Of a DNA stretch of 64,000 bases, positions 9,247 through 16,812 are shown piece by piece. The stretch comes from UBA5314 sp040217815. Its GTDB lineage: Bacteria; Bacillota; Syntrophomonadia; Syntrophomonadales; Syntrophomonadaceae. Within the stretch, counting starts at the first letter, position 1. The number at the start of each line of letters is the position of its first letter. The stretch is taken from the NCBI GenBank assembly GCA_040217815.1, contig JBEHWI010000017.1, positions 3,092-67,091 of the forward strand, given 5' to 3'. The position numbers and the translations under genes were made by a program. The notes under the pieces are model-generated. The model was not told the origin of the DNA. It worked only from the letters and a program-made list of their open reading frames with translations, and did not search any database.

Positions 9247-9299
9247 GGTAGATTAAATATTTTCCGTATCTGCTACTAGTGAACAGGGAGGTCGAGTCC

Positions 9300-11558
9300 T
9301 TGAAGGATCTGGACAAGACAAAGGAGCAATTATTAGAGGATATTTTAGAGCTGCGCCTGAAAATCGAAAAATTAGAAGCCCAGCAAGTATTCCGCGAACA
9401 GGCGGAAGAAAACCTGAAAATGGCAGAAGAGAGGTTTACCAAGGCCTTTCATTTTAGCGCTGATCCGCTGGTAATCACCAGTTTTAGCGAAGGACGCTAT
9501 ATTGCAGTCAATGATGCCTGGATTGAAACCACCGGTTGGCAGCGGGATGAAGCAGTGGGACGCACGGTTAAGGAGATCGACATATGGGTTATTGAAGAAC
9601 AAAAACACCTTATCCGCAAACTCATCGTGGAAAACAACGGGGTGCGCTCTATCGAGATGGATTTCCGCATGAAATCCGGAGATATCCGGTCCTGCCTGGT
9701 ATCCGCCGATGTATTCGGCAAACCCGATGATCTGCACATACTGTGGGTTTTCAAGGATATAACCCATCAAAAACAAATGGAACAGGCTCTGCGCCTCTCG
9801 GAAGAAAAGTTTTCCAGGGCCTTCCAAAACAATCCGGATCCTATATCCATAACAACATTGAGCGATGTTCGCTACGTCGAAGTGAACCGTGCTTTTACCG
9901 CCCTCACCGGTTATACGCGGGAAGAAGTAATAGGGATAGACGCTCTGCACTATGATTTATGGCCTGATCCCAAGGCCAGGGAGCGTTTTGTAAATCTGAT
10001 CCGCTCCCAGAACCATGTCACGGTCGATGAAGAGTTCGTGTTCCGCATGAAATCCGGAGAGCTAAGAACATTCCTCTGTTCCACCGACATTATACATCTG
10101 GGTAATGAGCCTCACCTCCTTTTTGTTACCAAAGACATTACTGACCGCAAGCGTATGGAAGAGGCCCTTCGCTCTTCGGAAGAAAAATTTTCCCGGGCGT
10201 TTAATGCCAGCCCAGTTCCCATGGCTATCACTACCAGAAGTGAAGGCCGATTTATAGCGGTAAATGACCGTTTTTGCAGTCTTTTAGGTTACGAAAAGGA
10301 AACAGTAATCGGAAAAACATCATATAAATTGGGGTTCTGGGTGGATCCTGAAAAACGGGTTCAAGTCGAGCTGATGCTGATGCACAAGGAGCCGGTGCGT
10401 GACCTGGAAGTATATTTCCGAACCCGGCCCGGCGAACTGCGCCTTGGCTCATACTCTGCTGAAGAGCTTGAAGTTGAAGGGGTATCTTGTATATTAACAA
10501 TTTTGAATGATATTACAGACCGCAAAGCGGCGGAAGAGGAGATAAAGTATCTCAGTTTCCACGATAAACTGACCGGTTTGTACAACCGGGCTTATTTTGA
10601 AACGGAATTGAGGCGCCTGGATGCCGAGCGGCAGCTGCCCTTGAGCCTGATCCTGGGCGACGTAAACGGGTTAAAGCTTATCAATGACGTGCTGGGCCAT
10701 CAAGAAGGGGATAAACTGCTGGTCGAGGTGGCCAATATCATGCGCCGGACCTGCCGCAAAGAAGACATTATCGCCCGCTGGGGAGGGGATGAATTTATCA
10801 TGCTGCTGCCCCGCTGCGACGCGGTGACCGCAAGTGTGGTCTTTGAGCGCTTGAAGAACGCCACTCAGCATATCAACAAGCTGCCCATTGAAACCAGCTT
10901 ATCGGTGGGTCTGGCTATCAAGAATACTCCCAACCAGGATATACGGGAGATTATCAAAGAGGCGGAGGACAAAATGTATCGCCATAAACTACTGGAGGAC
11001 AAGAGCAATCGCAGTTCCTTCCTGGTATCCCTGGAGCAGACCATGTGGACCAGGAGCCATGAAACCAGGGAGCATTGCCAGCGTTTGCAAAACATGGCCC
11101 TGCAGGTGGGAAGGGCCATCAGTCTTTCCTCCAGTGAGCTGGATGATTTGAACCTGCTGGCCGCCCTGCACGATATAGGCAAAATAGCCATACCCAACAG
11201 TATTTTAGATAAACCGGGCAAGTTAACCAATGAAGAGTGGGAAACCATCAAAAAGCACCCCGAAATCGGATATCGAATTGCCCTCAGTTCACCGGAGATG
11301 GCGCCAATTGCCGAAGGCATACTTCATCATCATGAACGCTGGGATGGAACGGGATACCCCCTGGGTCTTAAGGGGGAGGAAATTCCGCTGGTATCGAGGA
11401 TCATCACCCTGGTTGATGCCTGTGATGTTATGATGCACGGGAGGCCCTATCAGAGTGCCAATACCAGGGAAGAGGTGCGCCTTGAAATCGAGCGCTGCGC
11501 TGGAAGTCAGTTCGAACCAGGCCTGGTTTCCATCTTCGTGGAACTGTTCTTTCAATAA
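9300..11558 (+). CDS. PAS-PAS-PAS-GGDEF-HD-GYP cyclic-di-GMP signalling protein
   Basis: A 752-residue soluble sensor with no transmembrane segment. Three PAS domains at about 40-160, 165-285 and 290-410 share the repeat SEEKFSRAF...ITT. They are followed by a GGDEF domain (about 420-575) with intact GGDEF and an RKED feedback I-site five residues before it, and a C-terminal HD-GYP domain (about 585-745) with HDIGK and HHHERWDGTGYP. It can therefore potentially make and degrade c-di-GMP. GGGAGG at 9286-9291 lies eight bases before the TTG at 9300, which I prefer to the GTG at 9279. No transmitter gene is adjacent. Confidence 0.92.
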   Translation: MKDLDKTKEQLLEDILELRLKIEKLEAQQVFREQAEENLKMAEERFTKAFHFSADPLVITSFSEGRYIAVNDAWIETTGWQRDEAVGRTVKEIDIWVIEEQKHLIRKLIVENNGVRSIEMDFRMKSGDIRSCLVSADVFGKPDDLHILWVFKDITHQKQMEQALRLSEEKFSRAFQNNPDPISITTLSDVRYVEVNRAFTALTGYTREEVIGIDALHYDLWPDPKARERFVNLIRSQNHVTVDEEFVFRMKSGELRTFLCSTDIIHLGNEPHLLFVTKDITDRKRMEEALRSSEEKFSRAFNASPVPMAITTRSEGRFIAVNDRFCSLLGYEKETVIGKTSYKLGFWVDPEKRVQVELMLMHKEPVRDLEVYFRTRPGELRLGSYSAEELEVEGVSCILTILNDITDRKAAEEEIKYLSFHDKLTGLYNRAYFETELRRLDAERQLPLSLILGDVNGLKLINDVLGHQEGDKLLVEVANIMRRTCRKEDIIARWGGDEFIMLLPRCDAVTASVVFERLKNATQHINKLPIETSLSVGLAIKNTPNQDIREIIKEAEDKMYRHKLLEDKSNRSSFLVSLEQTMWTRSHETREHCQRLQNMALQVGRAISLSSSELDDLNLLAALHDIGKIAIPNSILDKPGKLTNEEWETIKKHPEIGYRIALSSPEMAPIAEGILHHHERWDGTGYPLGLKGEEIPLVSRIITLVDACDVMMHGRPYQSANTREEVRLEIERCAGSQFEPGLVSIFVELFFQ

Positions 11559-11568
11559 ATCGACAAGA

Positions 11569-12009
11569 AGAGGGCTGACATCTATGCTTGCATAACGTCA
11601 GCCCTCTACTTTGGTGTGGTACTGCTCACTTAGCGAGTACCTCCTTTTGGAATTGAATTACCCTGATAAGTGGCTGCAGGGCTTTAAGCCCTTATTTCAG
11701 CTCTGGCTGATTGCCGCGAACCTACTAGGAGCAACTCTTTTCTTAGGGGTGCCTCTTAACCGACCATCTACCGGGCGATAGCGTTCGATTAAGATTTTCT
11801 TGCTTGAAAACCTTGTTCCCTTATTTTCACTACATGATCCCCAACCGGAGCTCGGTCTGGTATAAACCAACCTGTCGCTTTAGGTCTGATAATAAATCCT
11901 CTCTGGAACTCATTATCACAGGGTTCATTCATGAAAATGGTTAAACAATCGTCAAAGCAGCCCCTATTTTCAGGATAACCACCAGTACTTGGCCTGCGCT
12001 TTTCCTGGT
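11569..12009 (-). ncRNA. Structured RNA, copy A of a tandem pair (class not recognised)
   Basis: About 440 nt, read on the minus strand from a promoter at 12016-12044 to an 11-bp hairpin (AGAGGGCTGAC/GTCAGCCCTCT) at 11569-11607. Blocks shared with copy B include a 5' ACCAG...CTGGT stem, CCTGAAAAT followed by a G-run, a T-loop-like GTAGGTTC, and a 3' hairpin GGTACT...AGTACC preceded by AAAAGGAGG. The middle has diverged in sequence but keeps hairpins, for example GGGCTTAAAGCCC here versus AGGCCTAAAGGCCT in copy B. There is no long open frame. I cannot match it to tmRNA, RNase P, SRP, 6S or a riboswitch family I know. Confidence 0.65.
11606..11629 (-). CDS. Seven-codon micro-ORF in structured RNA copy A
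   Basis: On the minus strand a perfect Shine-Dalgarno AAGGAGGT (plus coordinates 11639-11646) lies nine bases before GTG AGC AGT ACC ACA CCA AAG TAG, encoding MSSTTPK. The same arrangement is present in copy B. The Shine-Dalgarno end pairs with AGTACC inside the ORF, so initiation could be structurally gated. All three differences between the copies change the amino acid, which argues against a conserved peptide. It may simply be RNA structure. Confidence 0.2.
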   Translation of the reverse strand: MSSTTPK

Positions 12010-12015
12010 AAACAT

Positions 12016-12044
12016 ATTTTATTCATATGCGACAAAATGGTCAA
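12016..12044 (-). promoter_or_regulatory. Promoter of structured RNA copy A
   Basis: Read on the minus strand: TTGACC (12039-12044), a 17-bp spacer and TAAAAT (12016-12021). The block upstream of the -35, beginning AAAAAGAAAGCTATCAC, is identical in copy B while the spacer is not, as expected for a selected promoter or upstream element. Confidence 0.7.
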
Positions 12045-12148
12045 TAATTGTGATAGCTTTCTTTTTCATTTATGTCTATAACAGGGGGATCATGCTAATC
12101 TCCGTCTCCGTATTGCAAAATCCATCTGCCGCAGGCAGAAACAAGCAG

Positions 12149-12534
12149 AGGGCCAACATCCATGTAAATGGAGTTGGCCCCCTACTCTAGTGTGGTACTG
12201 CCCACGTAGCGAGTACCTCCTTTTGGGAATTATTACCCTGGAGAGCGGTTGCTCAGGCCTTTAGGCCTTCAGCTCTTAGCATCTGCCGTTGAACCTACTG
12301 GAGCAACATCTGGTGGGGTGTCCTAATTGACATCAATCTTACGATTCTTTCAATTAGGGTTCCGTTTTAAAAAGCGGTTTTCTTACATCTCTGTTTCCTG
12401 GCCTTTTAGACCCTGACATTAAAACCCCGGAGGTTTTACTGTTCAGAGGAGCAATCGATGAAATAAAACCAGACTTTTTAAGCAGCCCCCATTTTCAGGG
12501 TAATCACCAGTACTTGCCGGAGCCTTTTCCTGGT
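12149..12534 (-). ncRNA. Structured RNA, copy B of a tandem pair (class not recognised)
   Basis: About 385 nt on the minus strand, starting about seven bases after the -10 at 12541-12546 and ending in the hairpin at 12149-12183 (AGGGCCAAC paired with GTTGGCCCCCT). Both ends match copy A closely and the centre differs. In the 3' hairpin the inner stem is GCT/GGC here and GCT/AGC in copy A, so pairing is kept by a G-U wobble. The U-tract after the last hairpin is weak. It lies between a c-di-GMP signalling gene and the molybdenum hydroxylase operon, antisense to both. Confidence 0.65.
12182..12205 (-). CDS. Seven-codon micro-ORF in structured RNA copy B
   Basis: AAGGAGGT (plus 12215-12222) lies nine bases before GTG GGC AGT ACC ACA CTA GAG TAG, encoding MGSTTLE. 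Frame, length, spacing and stop match copy A. See that entry for reasons to doubt that it is translated. Confidence 0.2.
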   Translation of the reverse strand: MGSTTLE

Positions 12535-12540
12535 AAACTA

Positions 12541-12569
12541 ATTGTATATGGACCACTGATAGAGGTCAA
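12541..12569 (-). promoter_or_regulatory. Promoter of structured RNA copy B
   Basis: Read on the minus strand: TTGACC (12564-12569), a 17-bp spacer and TACAAT (12541-12546), close to the sigma-A consensus. The upstream block is shared with copy A. Confidence 0.72.
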
Positions 12570-12621
12570 TAATTGTGATAGCTTTCTTTTTCATATATCG
12601 ACAAATTGTTTGTTTTTAGGT

Positions 12622-12650
12622 CTAGTACAACATTCCGTATATTGTACTAG
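12622..12650. repeat. 29-bp palindrome resembling a MITE end, upstream of the molybdenum hydroxylase operon
   Basis: CTAGTACAA and TTGTACTAG form a 9-bp inverted repeat around an 11-base centre, 30 bases before the MocA-like start codon. Its left 20 or so bases are identical to the left terminus of the inverted-repeat element at 31132. It could be a minimal derivative of that element, an operator for the operon, or both. Confidence 0.55.
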
Positions 12651-12680
12651 CGTTAATAAATTATATGAGGAGCGGGCATT

Positions 12681-13271
12681 ATGTGTGAAGGCCTTATTGC
12701 GGCGGCCGGAAAATCACAGAGAACCAGCCCCTGGTACAAAATGGAGTTGGATTTAGGTGGTAAAACTCTCCTGGAAAAATGCCTGGAGAGCATGATGCCT
12801 TTCTGTTCACGAGTTCTGGTAGTGGGTGGTCACAACATTGATATCCTACGGGCCCGGCTGGCTGGATATCCAAGTGTGGAAGTGATCAACAACCTCCAGT
12901 TCGAAAAGGGTATGTTTTCCTCCATCCAGGAGGGCGTCAGGCATATCAGGGCAGGGCGTTTCTTCTTCCTCCCGGGAGATTATCCCTGTGTTTCACCAGA
13001 TGTTTACCGGCAAATGCTGGCCTGTCATTCCGATGTTGTGGTCCCCGTATATGGAAAACGTTCCGGGCATCCGGTTCTTATAAACAGCAGCCTGATCCGG
13101 GAATTGTTGGAGGGAGGCTATAACAGCCTGCGGGACTTTATGGCCGGAAGAAGTGCTATTCGTATAGATGTCGATTGTCCAGGCATCCTGCTCGATGTCG
13201 ACACCCTGGAAGATTATCAAAAGGCGCTGGATCTGACCCTTAAGCGGCGTAGTAAAGGAGGGATTCAATGA
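12681..13271 (+). CDS. MocA/MobA-like nucleotidyltransferase
   Basis: A 196-residue protein of the molybdenum cofactor cytidylyltransferase type. The nucleotide loop is IAAAGKSQR at residues 6-14, followed by a lysine (K21) in the position that contacts phosphate in this family; GDYP at about residue 97 supplies the metal-binding Asp; GHPVLI is also a family motif. The usual R-M-G after the loop is R-T-S here, so the nucleotide preference is uncertain. It overlaps the hydroxylase large subunit by four bases (ATGA), which points to making or inserting the dinucleotide form of the cofactor for that enzyme. GAGGAGC precedes the start. Confidence 0.85.
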   Translation: MCEGLIAAAGKSQRTSPWYKMELDLGGKTLLEKCLESMMPFCSRVLVVGGHNIDILRARLAGYPSVEVINNLQFEKGMFSSIQEGVRHIRAGRFFFLPGDYPCVSPDVYRQMLACHSDVVVPVYGKRSGHPVLINSSLIRELLEGGYNSLRDFMAGRSAIRIDVDCPGILLDVDTLEDYQKALDLTLKRRSKGGIQ

Positions 13272-15397
13272 AAGGATTAAGTGAGCCGATCAAGCGGTAT
13301 GACTTTGATGAGAAGGTTGAAGGGCGCGCCCGCTATTGTGCGGACGTCTACCTGGAAGGTATGCTTTACGCCCGGACCCTGCGCTCCGATCGGCCGCGAG
13401 CCAAGATTTTGGGAATAACCGTCCCACCTCTGCCGGAAGGTTATTTCATAATAGACAAAGACGACATCCCGGGTAAAAACAGCGTGCCGATAGTCTATGA
13501 TGACGAGCCCTTATTAGCCCGGGAAGTGGTTAATTATGTGGGTGAGCCGATCCTGCTGGTGGTGGGTCCTGACAAACAGACTATTTTAAACATACTGGCA
13601 GCCGTCAAGGTAGACTATGAAGAAATGGACCCCATACTGACCATCGAAGATGCTTTGAACTGCCGGGAAAACTTTATTTTCCAGGATCGTCCTCATTTTG
13701 TGGAATACCAATATACCAAAGGCGACATCAGCGGGGCAATAGCCCGGGCCAGCTGCTGTGTGGAAGATTCTTTTCAAACCGGCTACCAGGAGCATGTCGC
13801 CCTTGAAACCCAATCCGTGCTGGCCTTTTTTGAAGAGGGACGAATAACCGTGTCCGGATCCATGCAGTGTCCCTATTACCTCAAGGATGCGCTGGTTCAG
13901 GCTCTTAACTGGTCCGAAGACCGGGTCCGGGTGGTTCAGCTGCCTACGGGAGGAGGCTTTGGCAGTAAAGAAGACTACCCTTCGATAGTAGGGGTCCATG
14001 CCGCCCTGGCTGCTGTAAAATCCGGCCGGCCGGTGCAGCTTGTTCTGGAGCGGGGGGAAGACATCCGCTGCACCACCAAACGCCATCCGTCCCAGGTTCA
14101 TATTAAGAGCTACCTGGATCATGAAAACCAAATTATAGCCCGGGATGTTGAAGTGCTTATTGACGCCGGGGCTTACGCGGGATTATCCAGCGTGGTCTTG
14201 CAGAGGTTGATATTCTCAGTCTGCGGAGTGTACCGAGTGGAAAACCTGCGGGTTCATGGCCGGGCCATGGCCACCAACAATGTGGTCTGCGGAGCCTTCA
14301 GGGGATTTGGGGGGCCGCAGGCCTTTTTCGCCATTGAGATGCATATGGAGAATATAGCCCAAAAAATCGGGGTTGACTCCCTGGAATTGAAAAAGGATTA
14401 TTTTCTGCGCCGAGGTGATACCTCTTCGACCGGCGGGCTGTTTCAGTTTGAAATTGTGCTTCCCCAGATCATTGAGCAGATTGAGGAGATCTCTGGCTAC
14501 AGTCAGAAACGAAAGGAATTCTCCGGTGGTTTGGGGTGGCGCGGCATCGGCTGCTCGGTGTTTTTCCACGGCTGCGGATTCACCGGCAAGGGGGAAAAAG
14601 ACATCTTAAAAACCCGGGTTCGCCTGGTAAAGCGTTCAGCCTCGGAGATCGAAATACGGGTGGCCAATACTGAAATAGGGCAGGGAGCGGCCACCACCCT
14701 GCGCAAAATTGTGGCCCGGGCCCTGGAAATACCGGTGGAACACGTCGCTTATATATACCCAGACACTGATGTGTGTCCCGATTCGGGGCCTACCATCGCT
14801 TCCCGGACGATCATGATCATAGGGAAGTTGCTCTACGACTGCGCCCTGGAAATGAAAGAAAAGTGGCGGGAAGAATCCCTGGAGGTGGCCCGGGGCTATA
14901 CCTACCCGGACAACCTTTCCTGGGACAATGCCAGGTTCATCGGCAACGCCTATGCTGAGTATTCCTGGGGGGCCAATGTGGTAGAGGTAGAGGTGGATCC
15001 GCTTACCCTGGAAATAAACGTACTGGGGGTGTGGGCGGTTTACGACATAGGTACACCAATCGATGAGCGGATAGTCAAGGGACAGATCGATGGAGGCCTG
15101 GTGCAGGGTCTGGGTTATGCGGGCATGGAGCTGCTTCAGGCCCGTCAGGGCAGGCTTCAACAGGAAAACCTGGCCAACTATATCATTCCCACTTTTCTGG
15201 ATTTCCCGCCGATCGTCAGCCGCCTGGTAGAGAATCCCTATGAAAATGGACCCTTTGGAGCCCGGGGGCTCGGCGAAATCACCCTGGTGGGAGCTGCACC
15301 CGCCCTGGCCCTGGCAGTTCAGAACGCGGTCGGCAAACCTATAATACAACTCCCGGTCAGTCCGGAATATCTGATGGAGTTGATGTGTGATGAATAG
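13268..15397 (+). CDS. Xanthine dehydrogenase-family molybdopterin-binding subunit
   Basis: A 709-residue catalytic subunit of a molybdenum hydroxylase. An N-terminal a/b hammerhead domain (about 1-110) precedes the Mo-cofactor domains, with PTGGGFGSKED at about 235, the AFRGFGGPQ segment at about 345 and the C-terminal GPFGARGLGEITLVG that carries the catalytic glutamate. It hydroxylates a purine or another N-heterocycle or aldehyde; the substrate cannot be read from sequence. Small Fe-S and FAD subunits follow with overlapping starts, giving the three-subunit form of these enzymes. Confidence 0.92.
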   Translation: MKGLSEPIKRYDFDEKVEGRARYCADVYLEGMLYARTLRSDRPRAKILGITVPPLPEGYFIIDKDDIPGKNSVPIVYDDEPLLAREVVNYVGEPILLVVGPDKQTILNILAAVKVDYEEMDPILTIEDALNCRENFIFQDRPHFVEYQYTKGDISGAIARASCCVEDSFQTGYQEHVALETQSVLAFFEEGRITVSGSMQCPYYLKDALVQALNWSEDRVRVVQLPTGGGFGSKEDYPSIVGVHAALAAVKSGRPVQLVLERGEDIRCTTKRHPSQVHIKSYLDHENQIIARDVEVLIDAGAYAGLSSVVLQRLIFSVCGVYRVENLRVHGRAMATNNVVCGAFRGFGGPQAFFAIEMHMENIAQKIGVDSLELKKDYFLRRGDTSSTGGLFQFEIVLPQIIEQIEEISGYSQKRKEFSGGLGWRGIGCSVFFHGCGFTGKGEKDILKTRVRLVKRSASEIEIRVANTEIGQGAATTLRKIVARALEIPVEHVAYIYPDTDVCPDSGPTIASRTIMIIGKLLYDCALEMKEKWREESLEVARGYTYPDNLSWDNARFIGNAYAEYSWGANVVEVEVDPLTLEINVLGVWAVYDIGTPIDERIVKGQIDGGLVQGLGYAGMELLQARQGRLQQENLANYIIPTFLDFPPIVSRLVENPYENGPFGARGLGEITLVGAAPALALAVQNAVGKPIIQLPVSPEYLMELMCDE

Positions 15398-15863
15398 AGT
15401 ACAATTCGTTCTCAATGGCAGCGAAGTAAACCTGCAGGTCCACCCCTTGAAGAGGCTTATTGATGTATTACGGGATGACCTGCACATTACCGGAGCCAAA
15501 GAAGGCTGTGGTGAGGGTGAGTGCGGTGCCTGCGCGGTGCTGGTTGACGGGCGGCTGGTAAACGCCTGCCTGGTTCCGGTGGGCAGCATTTGCGGACACA
15601 ACGTGGTCACTATCGAGGGATTTAGGCAGTCCTCCCGCTTCGCGATATTGAAGGATTCCTTTGAACAAGCCGGAAGTGTTCAGTGCGGCTTCTGCACCCC
15701 GGCCATGATCCTGGCTGCAGAAGCATTGTTAAGCCACAATTCCCATCCGAGTGAAGAACAGATCCGCCAGGCTATGGCCGGCAACTTGTGCCGCTGCACC
15801 GGCTACACCATGATTGTCGAGGCGGTTCAACTGGCCTCCCGGAAGGGGGAGGGATTATGGTAA
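15390..15863 (+). CDS. Molybdenum hydroxylase [2Fe-2S] subunit
   Basis: A 157-residue electron-transfer subunit with two clusters: the plant-ferredoxin type (CGEGECGAC, later Cys in NAC) and the C-terminal helical type (CGFCTP and CRCTGY). Length is normal for the CoxS/XdhC small subunit. The start lies inside the end of the large-subunit gene; the ATG at 15390 and GTG at 15387 are equally possible by spacing. It passes electrons from the Mo site to the FAD subunit. Confidence 0.93.
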   Translation: MNRVQFVLNGSEVNLQVHPLKRLIDVLRDDLHITGAKEGCGEGECGACAVLVDGRLVNACLVPVGSICGHNVVTIEGFRQSSRFAILKDSFEQAGSVQCGFCTPAMILAAEALLSHNSHPSEEQIRQAMAGNLCRCTGYTMIVEAVQLASRKGEGLW

Positions 15864-16711
15864 GAACTCATCGTCCGGACAGTTTAAAAGAAGCCTTAAG
15901 CATCCGGGGAATGGAAAAAGTGACCGTTCTGGCCGGTGGCACCGATCTCATGGTCAGAAACCGTTCCTGGAGCGGAACCCTGCCTATCTTCGAACGGGAT
16001 GTATTGTTCATCGGGCATCTGGAAGAACTCAAAAAGATAAGAGAAGAAGGGGAGTTTATTATCCTGGGGGCATCCTGCACGCTGGCTCAAATTATGCGTG
16101 ACGGGCGGGTGCCGGAATATGTTAAACTACCCCTGGTACAGATGGCCTCGCCGGCGATCCGCAATGTGGCTACTATAGGGGGGAATATCTGCAATGCTTC
16201 TCCTGCCGGAGACACCCTGCCCATGCTGTATGCCCTGAATGCTTCATTGCAGCTCAATTCCGGGAAGGGATCCCGAACCGTAAATATTCAGGATTTTATA
16301 ACCGGGCCAGGCGGTACAGGGCTGCAGGACGATGAAATACTGACCGAAATTTATATTCCCACCGCCTGTTTTAGTCACCAGTATTACAAAAAGGCAGGCT
16401 TGCGTAAGGCCAATGCCATATCCAAGGTTTCCTTTTACGCCGTGGCCAGCAGCAGCCATAACTGCATCGACGAGGTGCGTATAGCCCTGGGCGCGGTGGC
16501 ACCCACACCGGTGCGAAGCCTGGAAGGCGAAGCACTTCTGGCCGGACTTGAGATTGAAGCCCTTCCGGAGAGGTTTCACGATGTCAAATCCTGTTATGAA
16601 CAGCTGTTAAACCCCATAGATGATGTCCGCTCGACCAAGAAGTATCGCCATAAAGCAGCTCTGTTGATCCTGGAAGATTTCCTTTTGAAAGGTTTGCGAA
16701 GCCATGCTTAG
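15857..16711 (+). CDS. Molybdenum hydroxylase FAD-binding subunit
   Basis: A 284-residue subunit of the CoxM/XdhB type. FAD-binding motifs are AGGTDLMV at about 32-39 and TIGGNICNASPAGD at about 112-125; the C-terminal CO-dehydrogenase flavoprotein domain follows. The ATG at 15857 has GGAAGGGGAGGG just upstream and overlaps the small-subunit stop, so the four genes are translationally linked. It accepts electrons from the 2Fe-2S subunit and reduces NAD or another carrier. A strong terminator follows. Confidence 0.92.
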   Translation: MVRTHRPDSLKEALSIRGMEKVTVLAGGTDLMVRNRSWSGTLPIFERDVLFIGHLEELKKIREEGEFIILGASCTLAQIMRDGRVPEYVKLPLVQMASPAIRNVATIGGNICNASPAGDTLPMLYALNASLQLNSGKGSRTVNIQDFITGPGGTGLQDDEILTEIYIPTACFSHQYYKKAGLRKANAISKVSFYAVASSSHNCIDEVRIALGAVAPTPVRSLEGEALLAGLEIEALPERFHDVKSCYEQLLNPIDDVRSTKKYRHKAALLILEDFLLKGLRSHA

Positions 16712-16766
16712 GATGGTGTCCGTGGTGGCTTTTTATCTGTTCTGACAGCTTCTTTGACAAATTTGA

Positions 16767-16793
16767 GGCCAGGCTTGAAGCCTGGCCTTATTA
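16767..16793 (+). terminator. Terminator of the molybdenum hydroxylase operon
   Basis: GGCCAGGCTT and AAGCCTGGCC form a perfect 10-bp stem with a one-base loop, followed by TTATTATT. It closes the four-gene operon. Confidence 0.85.
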
Positions 16794-16812
16794 TTGCGCT
16801 ATATGTTAAAGG

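Noticed and set aside
11569..12570. c-di-GMP (GEMM) riboswitch, suggested by the adjacent GGDEF gene
   Set aside because: The GEMM core motifs are absent, the element lies downstream of and antisense to the signalling gene, and each copy carries its own promoter and ending hairpin, as for an independent RNA.
12514..12756. Plus-strand 80-codon frame running from the structured RNA promoter into the MocA-like gene
   Set aside because: It crosses the minus-strand promoter, the palindrome and the RBS of the MocA-like gene, has no RBS of its own and resembles no protein. The structured RNA explains the conservation better.
12681..16711. Carbon monoxide dehydrogenase (coxMSL) operon
   Set aside because: The large subunit lacks a recognisable CoxL active-site loop (AYRCSFR type) and the order and MocA-like gene fit a purine/heterocycle hydroxylase better.
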